DNA from: Citromicrobium sp. JLT1363 | Lineage (GTDB): Bacteria > Pseudomonadota > Alphaproteobacteria > Sphingomonadales > Sphingomonadaceae | Direction of reading: 5' to 3' | Assembly: GCF_000186705.1 (NCBI RefSeq) | Contig: NZ_AEUE01000001.1 | Coordinates: 1-64,000 of the forward strand | DNA length: 64,000 nucleotides | Shown here: positions 47,483-56,855 of the stretch, one piece after another | How the letters are laid out: each line of letters opens with the position of its first letter | Position numbering within the stretch: the stretch's first letter is position 1 | The notes under the pieces: model-generated | Seen by the model: only the letters and a program-made list of their open reading frames with translations | Databases searched by the model: none | What the model was told of the DNA's origin: nothing | Made by a program: the position numbers and the translations under genes

Positions 47483-48742
47483 CTATTGTCCCATGGCGCG
47501 GGGGTACGCCGAATTTTCAACGGACGGCGCGCCGTCCTGTTTCCCGGACGCGAGCCTGCCGTCCTGCACACCTTCGCGCAGCGAGGGATGGGTGGTCAAT
47601 TCGGGCGGTGGCACCAGCAGCGCCTCCTCCTCCTCGCCTTCGCGTTCGAACGGTATCTCGATCACCACGGTGAAGCCGCCTTCTGCCGGAGACCGGATTT
47701 CGAAAAGATGTCTATTGCCATAGGCTTGCGCAAGCCTGTCGCGAATATTGGCGAGCCCCACGCCGGTCGAATCGGGGCTGGTGCTCTGCGGCAGCGAGGT
47801 GCGCGTCGATTCCACAGGATTTTTCAGGCCCGGCCCCGTGTCCGAAACAACCAGCCGCAGGCGCGAGCCCGAAATCTGCGCCGAGAGCGAAATGCGCGCC
47901 CCGTCCTCCAGCGGCGAAACGGCATATTTGATCGCATTCTCGATCAGCGGCTGCAGCAGCAGCGAAGGCAGGATCGCTTCGGCAGCATCCTCCGAAATAT
48001 CGAATTCGGTCTGCAATCGCTCTTCGAAGCGCATGCGTTCGATGTCGAGATAGAGCTTCAGCGTCTCCACTTCCTGCGCCACCGTAACCGTGCCGCCGGG
48101 TTCGGACACCAGCGTGTGCCGCAGGAAGCGCGACAGGCGGGTGAGCATCGCGTTGGCGGGCTCGGTTTCCTTGAGCAGTACCAGCGTGCTGATCGAATTG
48201 AGCGTGTTGAACAGGAAATGGGGGTTCAGCTGGTACCGCAGCATGGCCAGCTGCGCGCTGGTCGCCTGCGCTTCCAGCCGTTCCAGCCGGTCGATCGATT
48301 CTTCCAGCTGGAGGAAGTAGTTGATGGCGTAATACAGCCCCGTCCACGCGCCCAGCAGCGGCAGCTCCACCGCCAGATACAGGAAGAACAGCTGCGTCAG
48401 CGTGGTTTCGCGGTCGGTATAGTACAGCCCCGCGACCCAGGCTTCGATCAGCACCTGGAGGCTGAGCGCGGTCGCCAGCGCGATGGCCGTGAAGCCCCAG
48501 GTGACGATCGGCGGGCGCCCGATCAGGTTGCGGTAGATTACCGAGAGCACGAGGCTGAAGGAAAAGCCCGTGACCGTGGCGATGAACACGATCATCAGCA
48601 GGCCGAAGCCCTGCCCGTTGGCCAGGCCCTGCACGCTGCGCAGCACCATCGCGCTGCCCCAGCCCGCGAATTGCAGGTTCCAGAACGCGCGGTTCTTGTT
48701 GGCGAAAAACGGTGCAGGGCGGGAGGGCAGCACGGCCATCAT
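47483..48742 (-). CDS. LytS-like sensor histidine kinase
   Basis: A 419-residue membrane kinase with about four hydrophobic helices (about 20-160), then the His-box LRYQLNPHFLFNTLNSIS (HisKA_7TM/His_kinase class) and an ATPase domain with LIENAIKYAVSPLEDG and GVGLANIRDRLA. Typical partner of LytTR regulators; the stimulus is unknown. Two adjacent ATGs at 48742 and 48739. Confidence 0.93.
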   Translation of the reverse strand: MMAVLPSRPAPFFANKNRAFWNLQFAGWGSAMVLRSVQGLANGQGFGLLMIVFIATVTGFSFSLVLSVIYRNLIGRPPIVTWGFTAIALATALSLQVLIEAWVAGLYYTDRETTLTQLFFLYLAVELPLLGAWTGLYYAINYFLQLEESIDRLERLEAQATSAQLAMLRYQLNPHFLFNTLNSISTLVLLKETEPANAMLTRLSRFLRHTLVSEPGGTVTVAQEVETLKLYLDIERMRFEERLQTEFDISEDAAEAILPSLLLQPLIENAIKYAVSPLEDGARISLSAQISGSRLRLVVSDTGPGLKNPVESTRTSLPQSTSPDSTGVGLANIRDRLAQAYGNRHLFEIRSPAEGGFTVVIEIPFEREGEEEEALLVPPPELTTHPSLREGVQDGRLASGKQDGAPSVENSAYPRAMGQ

Positions 48743-48832
48743 CCGGCGTGTCTAGCGCAAGCTTGCGCGCAAGCCCAAACTTTTGCGCGCCGATCTGCGA
48801 TGGGTTACATTCCACGCAAGAGGAGAGGACAT

Positions 48833-49450
48833 ATGCAACCCGCCGACACGCTGCATTCCGCGCAGGAGCGCGCCAAATTTCGTGAGATGAAGGAAGGCAC
48901 GGCGCAGGACTGGGCGATCATCGGCAGCGAATACCGCGCCTTCGCCAAAGGCCTGCCCGACCGGGTGCTGGACCATCTCAGGCTGCTCGACGGTGATTTC
49001 GGCGGTTTCCCGATCTGCCGGCTGGAGCATTCGCTGCAGACCGCGACCCGCGCGCACCGCGATGGCCGGGACGAGCCCTATGTCGTGATGGCGCTGCTGC
49101 ACGACATCGGCGACACGCTGGGCAGCTACAACCACCCCGAAGTGGCGGCCGCGATCCTCAAGCCCTTCGTCAGTGAGGAACTGCACTGGATCTGCCAGAA
49201 CCACGGCGCCTTCCAGGGATATTACTATTTCCACTTCCTCGGCATGGATCAAAACGCGCGCGAAGCCTTCCGCGACCATCCGCATTTCGAGGCGTGCCGG
49301 GAATTTTGCGAGAAGTACGACCAGGCGGCATTCGATCCCGAGTATGAGAGCGAGCCGCTGGAATTCTTCGAGCCGATGGTGCGCCGGGTGATGGCAAAGC
49401 CGCTTGCCTCCGCCTACGCAAAGGCGATGGAGGACGAAGCCGCCGCCTAA
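48833..49450 (+). CDS. HD-domain protein
   Basis: A 205-residue protein with an HD-type metal site: His in LEHSLQTATRAHRDG and the LLHDIGDT pair, then His near WICQNHGAF. Proteins with this spacing include HD phosphohydrolases and PhnZ/MIOX-like diiron oxygenases; the local order is close to the latter but not decisive. A strong AGGAGAGG precedes the ATG. It is the only plus-strand gene between two minus-strand runs. Confidence 0.8.
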   Translation: MQPADTLHSAQERAKFREMKEGTAQDWAIIGSEYRAFAKGLPDRVLDHLRLLDGDFGGFPICRLEHSLQTATRAHRDGRDEPYVVMALLHDIGDTLGSYNHPEVAAAILKPFVSEELHWICQNHGAFQGYYYFHFLGMDQNAREAFRDHPHFEACREFCEKYDQAAFDPEYESEPLEFFEPMVRRVMAKPLASAYAKAMEDEAAA

Positions 49451-50463
49451 TCGGAGGGCATGTCCTCGCGCCGGAAATGCTCCGCCCAGTCGGCCTTGCC
49501 CGTTTCGGCGACGAGCGATTCGATCAGCGGAAACTCGGCCTCGATGAAATCGCGGCGCTCGTCCCAGCCGTCGTGCGTACGCTTGCGGAAGATCCATCCG
49601 CCATGCCGCGGCCCCCATGTTTCCATGAACGCGCTCGCCGCGGAAGGTTCGAAGCCTGCGTTCACGAGCAGCCAGGGCATCAGCCTGTCCGCCTCGCGCT
49701 CGGTCAGGCGCACGGTCTTCTGCTGGCGACCGCCATTGGCGTCGAACCAGGCGCGGTGCTTGAGCACGTTATGCGCGAATTCATGCGCGAGCACGGCGGC
49801 CAGCAGCGGGTCGGGATAGTCGAGCCCGGCAAAATCGGGGCCGATCACCACCCGATGCCCGTCCGCCACCGCACTGCTGCCTTCGCCGATCTCGAACCGG
49901 CTGCGGCAGGCGGGTGATCCAGCGATATCGAAAGTCAGCGGCACGCCATCGCGCAGGACGGAGACCGGTACGGCGCCGGTTTCGGCCAGCACACGCTCGG
50001 TCTCGGCCCGGACGGCTTCGATCCGCGCCCACGGCCTGGCCCCTGCCATCGGGATATCGGCGATCCGCAGGTCGCCGATTGCGGTCACCGTGTCGTCCAC
50101 CCGCAACCCCGCGCGCATCGCCGGGCCATCGGGCACCAGCGCCTGTACGCCCACATCGCCTTCCAGCCGCAGCAGGTCGCGCAGCTTGTCCCCCTCGCCA
50201 TAGGAGGCCATGTCGTGCAGCAGCATTCCGGCCGAGGCGGTCACATCCTCGCAGAAATCCACATTGCTGGTCGCCAGGCGATAGCCGAGCCACAGAACGC
50301 GCGCGTCCTGCGCCCGAAACGCGACGAGCGCGGCGGGCAGCGGGGCGCGTGGCTCAGCCGAGGGCGTGCTCTGGTCAGCGGTCGCGGGCGTATCCTGCGC
50401 TGCCGACTGAGCCATCGCAGGCGCTGCAACCAGCGCGAGTGCCAAGATGGCGCGACGGATCAC
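49447..50463 (-). CDS. Secreted M48-like zinc protease with PDZ-like region
   Basis: 338 residues from GTG 50463. A signal peptide (ending APAMAQ), then a region with LVPDGPAMRAGLRVDD, which reads like a PDZ domain, then the HExxH zinc motif HEFAHNVLKH near residue 225 and a possible third ligand in TEREADRL. It should act in the periplasm. It overlaps dsbA-like by four bases (GTGA), so its folding may depend on that gene. Confidence 0.75.
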   Translation of the reverse strand: MIRRAILALALVAAPAMAQSAAQDTPATADQSTPSAEPRAPLPAALVAFRAQDARVLWLGYRLATSNVDFCEDVTASAGMLLHDMASYGEGDKLRDLLRLEGDVGVQALVPDGPAMRAGLRVDDTVTAIGDLRIADIPMAGARPWARIEAVRAETERVLAETGAVPVSVLRDGVPLTFDIAGSPACRSRFEIGEGSSAVADGHRVVIGPDFAGLDYPDPLLAAVLAHEFAHNVLKHRAWFDANGGRQQKTVRLTEREADRLMPWLLVNAGFEPSAASAFMETWGPRHGGWIFRKRTHDGWDERRDFIEAEFPLIESLVAETGKADWAEHFRREDMPSD

Positions 50464-51179
50464 GAATCGTCGTCGGCGCTGTCGGCCGCAGCTTCCACCG
50501 CCGTGGCCAGCGCCTCCACACCCTGAGCCCCGTGCAGGATCGTGTTGCCGGTGATCCATGCGGGCGTCCCGGTGAAGCCCAGTTCCTCGGCCAGCAGCGC
50601 GTTGCGCATCAGCTCCATCGTTACGTCCTGGCCCTCTGCGTCGGCTCGCGCCCGTTCCATGTCGAGCCCGGCGGCCTCGCCCGCGCGTGCCAGCGCATCC
50701 GCATCGGCCGTTTCCTGTTCGAACAGCGCCCCATGGAAGGCGGCGAACCTGCCCTGCTTCGCGGCAGCCAGCGCCAGCCGCGCGGCAGCCTCGCTGCCTT
50801 CGAAGATGGGCCATTCCTTGATCACCACGCGCAGCTGCGGGTCCTGCGCGATCAGCTGTTCCAGATGGCCGTGGCTGAGGCGGCAGTAGCCGCAATTATA
50901 GTCCGAGAATTCGAACAGGGTGCGCGTGCCTTCAGGGTTGCCGAGCACCGCGCCGGGGAAGGGTGCGCGCCATTCGTCGCCTGCCTTCGCCAGCCGGGCC
51001 TGCGTCTCGCGTTCCTGCAGCTCGGTTGCCATGCGCGGGAGCATGTCCGGATTGTCGAGCAGGAAGGCCTCCGTCTGCCGGTCGGCCAGCCCGGTCGCCT
51101 GATACAGCGCCGCGCCCAGCACTCCGCCAAGCAGGGCAAGGGCGAACACGCCCACGATGCGCAGGATGGTGTCTTTCAT
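50460..51179 (-). CDS. DsbA-like thiol oxidoreductase
   Basis: 239 residues. An N-terminal membrane anchor (about 6-27) is followed by a thioredoxin-fold domain with the redox motif Cys-Gly-Tyr-Cys in DYNCGYCRLS and the cis-Pro loop FTGTPAWI. Enzymes of this group add or shuffle disulfides. The surrounding genes are exported proteases. Confidence 0.9.
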   Translation of the reverse strand: MKDTILRIVGVFALALLGGVLGAALYQATGLADRQTEAFLLDNPDMLPRMATELQERETQARLAKAGDEWRAPFPGAVLGNPEGTRTLFEFSDYNCGYCRLSHGHLEQLIAQDPQLRVVIKEWPIFEGSEAAARLALAAAKQGRFAAFHGALFEQETADADALARAGEAAGLDMERARADAEGQDVTMELMRNALLAEELGFTGTPAWITGNTILHGAQGVEALATAVEAAADSADDDS

Positions 51180-51192
51180 GGTCGCGGGGCCC

Positions 51193-52572
51193 CTAGCTGT
51201 CTTCGCGTTCGCGTTCGAGCGCGGCCTGCGCCTGCATGCGCACGTCCTGCGCGCGCAGCCAGTCGGCAGAGCCCACCGGCAGTTCGGATTCGGCGCGCTG
51301 GGCATTGCGCAGTGCCTCGATGTAGCGGCGGGTCATCACCTGCTGTTCCGCGCTGGCGAGCTGTGCGCGCGGCATGTCGCCCTTGGCGGCGTAGACCACG
51401 CCCAGCTGATACCAGGCGAAGGGATTGAGCCGGTCCTTGGCGACGGCCGCGCGCAGCACCTGTTCGGCCTCGTCGTAATGGCTCGCATCCTCGGTCGCGA
51501 TCAGCGCGTGGCCGAAGAGCGATGCGATCAGCGGCTGGCTGCCGCTGAGCGTGCTGGCCTTGCGCAGGTCCGGCAATGCCTCGTCGGGGCGCCCCGATTC
51601 GAGCAGCACCTGCCCGCGCAGTTCGAGGAAGTAGGGGTTCTCGGGATTGATCGCGATCAGCGCGTCGGCCTCCGCCAGTGCAGCCTCGACCCGCGCATCC
51701 TTGTGGTAGGCATAGGCGCGCGCATAGCGCGCCGGCACGCTTGCATCGGTGACAGGGTAGGTCCGCAGCGTTCGCACGGGTTCGGAAAGATAGCCGAACA
51801 GCTTTGCACGCACGCGCTGGAAGCGCGCCTCCAGTTCCGGGTCGGGCGGCGTGTCCCATGCCGGGTCGCGCGTATAGACCTCGCGCAGGCGGCTGATGCG
51901 GTCGCCCGAAAGCGGGTGGGTGCGGTTGAAGCCCGCCTCGTCGCTCTGGCTGCGCGCGTAGCGATATTCCTGGTTGAGCAGCGTTTCGAAGAACGACAGC
52001 GATCCGCGCCCGGTGATCCCTGCGTCGGAAAGATATTGCGCGCCCGCGGCATCGGCGGCCGATTCCTGCACGCGGCTGAAGGCGAGATACTTGCCGAGCG
52101 CCGCGCGCTGGCCCGCCATGATGACGCCCATCGCCGCATCTCCCGCGCCCGCTGCCGCGGCCACCGCGCCCAGCAGCAGCGAAAGGATCGAGATGTTCTG
52201 CGCGCTGCGCATGCCATCGCCCGAGCTGACCACGTGGCCGCCGGTGATGTGGCCCAGTTCGTGCGCGATCACGCCCTGCACCTCGTTGGCGCTACCGGCC
52301 GCGTTGATCAGGCCCGAATGGATATAGACCACCTGTCCGCCCGCCACGAAGGCGTTGATCGACGGATCGTTGACGAGCACGACATCGACATTGCCGGGGC
52401 GCAGCCCGGCCGCCTCCACCAGCGGTTCGGCCATGTCTTGCAGCAGTGCCTCGGTCTCGGCATCGCGCAGGATGCTCTGCGCCATGGCCGGCTGGGATGC
52501 GAGCGTGAGAGCCAGCAGGCAGGCGAGCGCCCGCGCCGTGAAGCGGACAAGGAAGCGGGGAGCAGTCACCAT
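51193..52572 (-). CDS. M48-family metalloprotease with TPR tail (BepA-like)
   Basis: A 459-residue periplasmic protease. A signal peptide ends SQPAMAQ, the zinc motif is VIAHELGHITGGH near residue 125, the third ligand lies in RVQESAADAAG, and the C-terminal part (about 270-450) has tetratricopeptide-like helices. It resembles BepA, which checks outer-membrane protein assembly. Confidence 0.93.
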   Translation of the reverse strand: MVTAPRFLVRFTARALACLLALTLASQPAMAQSILRDAETEALLQDMAEPLVEAAGLRPGNVDVVLVNDPSINAFVAGGQVVYIHSGLINAAGSANEVQGVIAHELGHITGGHVVSSGDGMRSAQNISILSLLLGAVAAAAGAGDAAMGVIMAGQRAALGKYLAFSRVQESAADAAGAQYLSDAGITGRGSLSFFETLLNQEYRYARSQSDEAGFNRTHPLSGDRISRLREVYTRDPAWDTPPDPELEARFQRVRAKLFGYLSEPVRTLRTYPVTDASVPARYARAYAYHKDARVEAALAEADALIAINPENPYFLELRGQVLLESGRPDEALPDLRKASTLSGSQPLIASLFGHALIATEDASHYDEAEQVLRAAVAKDRLNPFAWYQLGVVYAAKGDMPRAQLASAEQQVMTRRYIEALRNAQRAESELPVGSADWLRAQDVRMQAQAALEREREDS

Positions 52573-52584
52573 GGTGACGCCACG

Positions 52585-53691
52585 CTAGCCTTCCGGGGGC
52601 TGAATGTCTCCTGAAGCTTGCGCTTGCTCTTGCGCGCCGCCTTCGCCCGTGCCGGTTCGCGTGGCCTGCAATTCCCGTTCCCGACGCGCGGCGCGCGTGC
52701 GTTCGCGCGCGGCTTCCTGCAGCCTTTCGCGCAGGAAGGTCGTCACCGTATCCTCCACCCGGGGATCGCCGATCCGGCTGCCGTCGAAGGGCCGGGCCAG
52801 CGTCATGATGATGCCCGCATGGCCCATATCGTTGAATACGGCGTGCCGCGCGCGCGCGCCCTTGGCGGCGAGCGCGTCGTAGAGAGCCCTGGAATTGGCC
52901 GGTTCGACCGCTTCGTCCTGGAAACCCGTCGCGAGCAGCATGGGCGGCGCGTCGGCCCGGGCGAAGTTGACCGGCTGTGTCTCCGCGATTCTCTGGGTCT
53001 CGCCGAAGGCATCCTCGGCATTGCCTTCTTCCAGCGGCAGGAAATCGTACGGTCCGGCCAGGCCGATCACGCCGTCGATCGTATCGTCGGGCAGGCCGAG
53101 GCGGCGCGTCCAGCGCCGGTCGAGCCCCAGCATCACCGCGTTGTAGGCGCCTGCCGAATGGCCCATTAGGTAGATCCGTTCGGGATCGCCGCCATATTTG
53201 CGGATGTTCTGCGTGGTCCACCTGAGCGCTGCCGCCCCGTCGGCGAGCATCGCGGGGTACTTGCCTTCGGGCAGCAGGCGATAGCCCGCGTTGACCACCA
53301 CGAAGCCCTTGGGGGCGAAATTGCGGCCGATGAAGCCGTATTGCGCCGGGTCGCCATTCGCCCAGCCGCCGCCGTGGAAGAAGATCAGCACCGGCTGCAG
53401 TGCATCTTCGGGCGCATCCTCGCTGCGATAGATATAGAGCTGCCGGTCCTCGTGGTTGCCGTAGGCGAGGGGGCCACGCTGCTCGATCCGGTCATTGGCG
53501 CTGAAGGCGCGATCGATCGTGTTGGGAATATCGTGGCGCACATTGGGCCAGATCCAGTGCCACAGATTGTAGGCGAGGATCGTCAGCGCCAGAACGAAGA
53601 TCATCTGGAACAGGCAGCAACCGCCCGGTTCCTTAGGCTTCTTCTCCAGCTCGCGACTCCACCGTTTCCACGATGCGCGATGTTTCCCCAT
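52585..53691 (-). CDS. Alpha/beta hydrolase (esterase-like)
   Basis: 368 residues, start ATG 53691. A membrane anchor (about 28-50) precedes an esterase fold: FFHGGGWANGD, the nucleophile in MGHSAGAYN, and Asp-His in HAVFNDMGHAG. It is close to carboxylesterase/kynurenine formamidase-like hydrolases of bacterial lipoproteins. A later ATG at 53604 would remove the 59-base overlap with the next gene. Confidence 0.8.
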   Translation of the reverse strand: MGKHRASWKRWSRELEKKPKEPGGCCLFQMIFVLALTILAYNLWHWIWPNVRHDIPNTIDRAFSANDRIEQRGPLAYGNHEDRQLYIYRSEDAPEDALQPVLIFFHGGGWANGDPAQYGFIGRNFAPKGFVVVNAGYRLLPEGKYPAMLADGAAALRWTTQNIRKYGGDPERIYLMGHSAGAYNAVMLGLDRRWTRRLGLPDDTIDGVIGLAGPYDFLPLEEGNAEDAFGETQRIAETQPVNFARADAPPMLLATGFQDEAVEPANSRALYDALAAKGARARHAVFNDMGHAGIIMTLARPFDGSRIGDPRVEDTVTTFLRERLQEAARERTRAARRERELQATRTGTGEGGAQEQAQASGDIQPPEG

Positions 53692-54736
53692 GCGGTGCAA
53701 CCCCTGCTGCTCTCAGGAAATCCCGACCGACCGCATAGCTGTTTCCCAACCACAGGGGCACCCCAAAGGACTCGATGACCCGTTTCGCGTCAAGTTCGAC
53801 CTCGGTCAGCACTTTTTCGGTCGTGCGGATGAACACCGCCGCGATCCGCTCGGGCTCGCGCGCGACCGCCTCGGCAAAGGCGGGCAGGTCCCCCTGCGTA
53901 TCGTCGCCGATGAAGGCGAAGCGCATGTCCGCGAAATGATCGAGGATTTCGGAGATCGACTTCCGCTTGTGCTCGCCGTGGCTCTTCTTGCCGATCGTGG
54001 CGCGGTTGAAGCCCCAGTTGCGCAGGAACAGCGCGCCCAGCGGCAGTCCGCGCGACTGCTGGAACGCGACGAGGTAGGAAAACAGGTTCCACGGGGAAGA
54101 CGAGATATAGAAGAACGGGCGATGCGTTGCCGGGATGAAGCTGCCGGTGGGCTGCTGTTCGCTCGGCACCGCCAGCCCTCCGCCGATCGCGCCGTAGAAG
54201 GCGTCCGCGCCTTTCACGAGGATGCGATCCTGCGGCATCTGCGCGAAGATGCGCTTCCAGTTGCGCACCACGTTGTGGATGCCGCCGGTAATGCCCGTTT
54301 CGATGATCGTATCGTCGATGTCGGAGATTACGCCGATCTGCGCGTCCTCCCCCGGCACCAGCACATGCCCCGTCACCGACTGGTGGCCATCGGCGTTCTC
54401 CCAGCCCAGCCGGACGACTTCCCACGCGGTTTGCGCGTGGTAGGGCCAGTCGCCTTCGAGCGGCACATCGAACCGGAAATAGCCATCGTCGTCGGACGTG
54501 ACGACATGGTTGAAATCCTCGCCATCCGCGCGGGTGAGGCACAGGGTGACGCGCACATTGCGGACTTCGCTGGCGAAGAACTGCGACATCATGACGCGGA
54601 AGGTGCGCCAGCGGCCCGCCTGTTCGAATTCGGGCGCGCGGGAGCGCTGGGTCCGGCCGACCAGCGTCAGCCTGCCGCGGCTGCGATATCCGAAATAAGG
54701 TTGCACCCGAACCGGGCGGCGCCTGAAAATCGCCAT
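53633..54736 (-). CDS. App1-type phosphatidate phosphatase family
   Basis: A 367-residue protein with the DUF2183/App1 catalytic domain: SDIDDTIIETGI holds the Asp-x-Asp-x-Thr of HAD phosphatases, followed by FFYISSSPWNLF and FIGDDTQGDLP. Yeast App1 dephosphorylates phosphatidate; the bacterial role is open. The N-terminal part is a beta-rich domain. Confidence 0.88.
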   Translation of the reverse strand: MAIFRRRPVRVQPYFGYRSRGRLTLVGRTQRSRAPEFEQAGRWRTFRVMMSQFFASEVRNVRVTLCLTRADGEDFNHVVTSDDDGYFRFDVPLEGDWPYHAQTAWEVVRLGWENADGHQSVTGHVLVPGEDAQIGVISDIDDTIIETGITGGIHNVVRNWKRIFAQMPQDRILVKGADAFYGAIGGGLAVPSEQQPTGSFIPATHRPFFYISSSPWNLFSYLVAFQQSRGLPLGALFLRNWGFNRATIGKKSHGEHKRKSISEILDHFADMRFAFIGDDTQGDLPAFAEAVAREPERIAAVFIRTTEKVLTEVELDAKRVIESFGVPLWLGNSYAVGRDFLRAAGVAPHGETSRIVETVESRAGEEA

Positions 54737-54805
54737 GGACGCGCAGCTAGCCTGCCCCGGCCCCCGCGTGAACCCCCAAGGAGGTGCGGGTTCACTCTCC
54801 CGGTA

Positions 54806-56284
54806 TCAGCCGGCGAGATGCTTCGCCGCGCGGGCCAGCAGGCGGTCATCATCCGCAACTTCCCCGAGAAAGGCGATCTCGCCATTATCGTCGCGGCGGA
54901 TGACGCACAGCGAATGGCGCGCGCCCTCGGTCGGGATTTCGGAGAGCGGGCGCGCTGCCAGCGTACCCAGCCTGCGCTCGATCCGCGTGCCTGCCGTGGC
55001 GGCGGAACCCGAGGGACGGCGCGCAGCACGCTCGCGGGCGACGATTGCCTTGAGGCCGCCCTCTGCTGCCTCGATGGTATCGGCCAGCGTGCCCGGGGCG
55101 ATCTCTTCGCGGTGCGCAAAGGCGAGCACGGCGGCATACTCGGCCAGCCGCGACTTGTCGTAATCGGTCCCGAAGACGAGCTTGACCACCGGGGTCAACG
55201 GCGCGCGCGGCGAGATGGAAATCGCGTTGTCTTCCAGCAGCCGGGCGAAGGCGTCCGGCTCCTGCTGCGCGGCCAGGCTCACGTCGTAGGCACGGCCCAC
55301 CGCACGGTAGAGCGCGGCGTGGCTGCGCATTTCGGCGCTGCGGGCTTCGGCGGCAAGCGCCCGTGCATCGGCCAGGCAATCGTGCAGACCCGTGGGGCTT
55401 TGCGGCGCGGGCGTCGTGCCCGGCCGATCGAACGCGTCGCCGTCCGCATCAGGGCCGCCGCTTTCTTCGGCGGTGGCCGAATCGGTTGCCGACTGTTCGA
55501 TTCCATCGAGATGGGCGTCGAGCCGGGCGAAGGAAGGGCTGGGAAGAGGCCGCTCGCCCGCTTCCTCGCCACCGGGGGCGCCCGGCCCATCGGCCCAGCG
55601 CGTGATCGACGGGGCGGTGGCAGTGCGCGGGGCCTTGCCGCTCAAGGGGTCTTCTTCCTCCCGCTCGGCCGGCTTGCCCGACAGCGCCTGATCCACTTCG
55701 AGCAGCAATTCGTCCGTCGTCAGCTGGTCGGCCACTTCCTTCCAGTTGATGACCCCGTAGATGAAGTCGATGGTCTCGTCGTCGGTGGAGAAGGGCAGCA
55801 GGATTCCCCGATAGAGAATCGCCACGTCCTGCGCGTTGACGAACTCCGCCTCGAACCCGATCGGGGCCTCGTTGGCGAGGATCTGCATGTAGTGATCGGT
55901 CATCCTGCTCAGCAGGGAGCGGCCCGGCACGTCGGCAAGCGTGCGGATGTCCCCTTGCGCGCCGCATTCACCCGCCAGCTTGGCGCCGAGGAAGGTGATG
56001 GCCGGATCCTCGATCCCCGCCGTGAAGTCCAGCAACACGCCGTTATCGGCGAAATCGGGCAGGCTGTCGGGCTCGATATCCTCGACGCTGGGATAGCGGC
56101 GCTCCCCCAGCAGGGTGGCCCAGTAGTTATAGGCGCGCACCTGCATCCGGCGCTCGTCCTGACCCACCGGGGCCGGCGGGCTGTCGTCCACGGCAAGCTC
56201 GCCGTCCTCGTCGCCCGTCCCGTCCCAGGGAGTCTCGTCGTCCGCCCCGTCGGGAAGGCCGAATTTTCCGCGCAAGCTGTCCAT
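54806..56284 (-). CDS. PAS_5-domain protein
   Basis: 492 residues. The region about 45-185 fits the PAS_5 family of alphaproteobacteria (RMQVRAYNYWATLLGERRYPS, then DNGVLLDFTAGIEDPAI). An Asp/Glu/Pro-rich middle is disordered and the C-terminal 190 residues have no known domain. PAS_5 proteins are thought to sense but have no defined output. Function unknown. Confidence 0.75.
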   Translation of the reverse strand: MDSLRGKFGLPDGADDETPWDGTGDEDGELAVDDSPPAPVGQDERRMQVRAYNYWATLLGERRYPSVEDIEPDSLPDFADNGVLLDFTAGIEDPAITFLGAKLAGECGAQGDIRTLADVPGRSLLSRMTDHYMQILANEAPIGFEAEFVNAQDVAILYRGILLPFSTDDETIDFIYGVINWKEVADQLTTDELLLEVDQALSGKPAEREEEDPLSGKAPRTATAPSITRWADGPGAPGGEEAGERPLPSPSFARLDAHLDGIEQSATDSATAEESGGPDADGDAFDRPGTTPAPQSPTGLHDCLADARALAAEARSAEMRSHAALYRAVGRAYDVSLAAQQEPDAFARLLEDNAISISPRAPLTPVVKLVFGTDYDKSRLAEYAAVLAFAHREEIAPGTLADTIEAAEGGLKAIVARERAARRPSGSAATAGTRIERRLGTLAARPLSEIPTEGARHSLCVIRRDDNGEIAFLGEVADDDRLLARAAKHLAG

Positions 56285-56387
56285 GTCTTCAACAAACCCC
56301 TGAATGTTTGGGGTCCGTTGTGACGGGCCATGGTAAATATTGCGTTAGCCGCGGCAGCGTGTGTTCGCGCCCGCTGCCGCGCCGGGA

Positions 56388-56855
56388 TCACCGGCTCATG
56401 TAGCGCATCCTGATCTTCTGGTAGACCGGCGCGTCGCTATCCACCGTGAAGGCTGCGGCAGAGAATTTCGGCGGGCCGAACCGGGCCTTCGCATCGCGGG
56501 AGAAACCGAAGCCTTCCTTGGGCAGGAACAGCACGGTGTCCGCCTTTCCGTTGCCGTTCTCGTCATGCAGCAGCGAAATGGCATATTCGCCGGGCGGCAC
56601 GTCGTTGAACACGATCGTGACGCGCGCATTCGCCCGCACCATCCGGCGCTGCGCCCGCTCGTCCTCGCCACAATCGGGGAAGGCCCCTTCGCTGGGCGTG
56701 AGACAGGCAAGGACCGATCCGTCTGCCGAGCGCACGTCGACCACGGTGACGACAACGTCCTGCGGCACCCTGGCGCTGTTGCCCAGTGTCAGCAGCGCCG
56801 CGCCGCCCAGCGCTAGCGCGGGAAGCTTTGCGATAGTCCCCGGTCGGTTTTGCAT
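56388..56855 (-). CDS. DUF2141 secreted protein
   Basis: 155 residues with a hydrophobic signal (about 8-28) and a DUF2141 domain: VFNDVPPGEYAISLLHDENGNGKADT near the middle, closing PVYQKIRMRY. The family is a periplasmic beta-sandwich without known function. The start overlaps the end of the next gene by 43 bases. Confidence 0.85.
   Translation of the reverse strand: MQNRPGTIAKLPALALGGAALLTLGNSARVPQDVVVTVVDVRSADGSVLACLTPSEGAFPDCGEDERAQRRMVRANARVTIVFNDVPPGEYAISLLHDENGNGKADTVLFLPKEGFGFSRDAKARFGPPKFSAAAFTVDSDAPVYQKIRMRYMSR

Noticed and set aside
46046-49450. An open frame of 1134 codons on the plus strand
   Set aside because: It is antisense to nadC, the LytTR regulator and its kinase, all with clear family motifs. 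Only the last 205 codons, from 48833, form a real gene (HD domain). Long antisense frames are expected in GC-rich DNA.
53690-56323. An 877-codon plus-strand frame
   Set aside because: Antisense to the App1-type and PAS_5 genes, low-complexity composition typical of a shadow.
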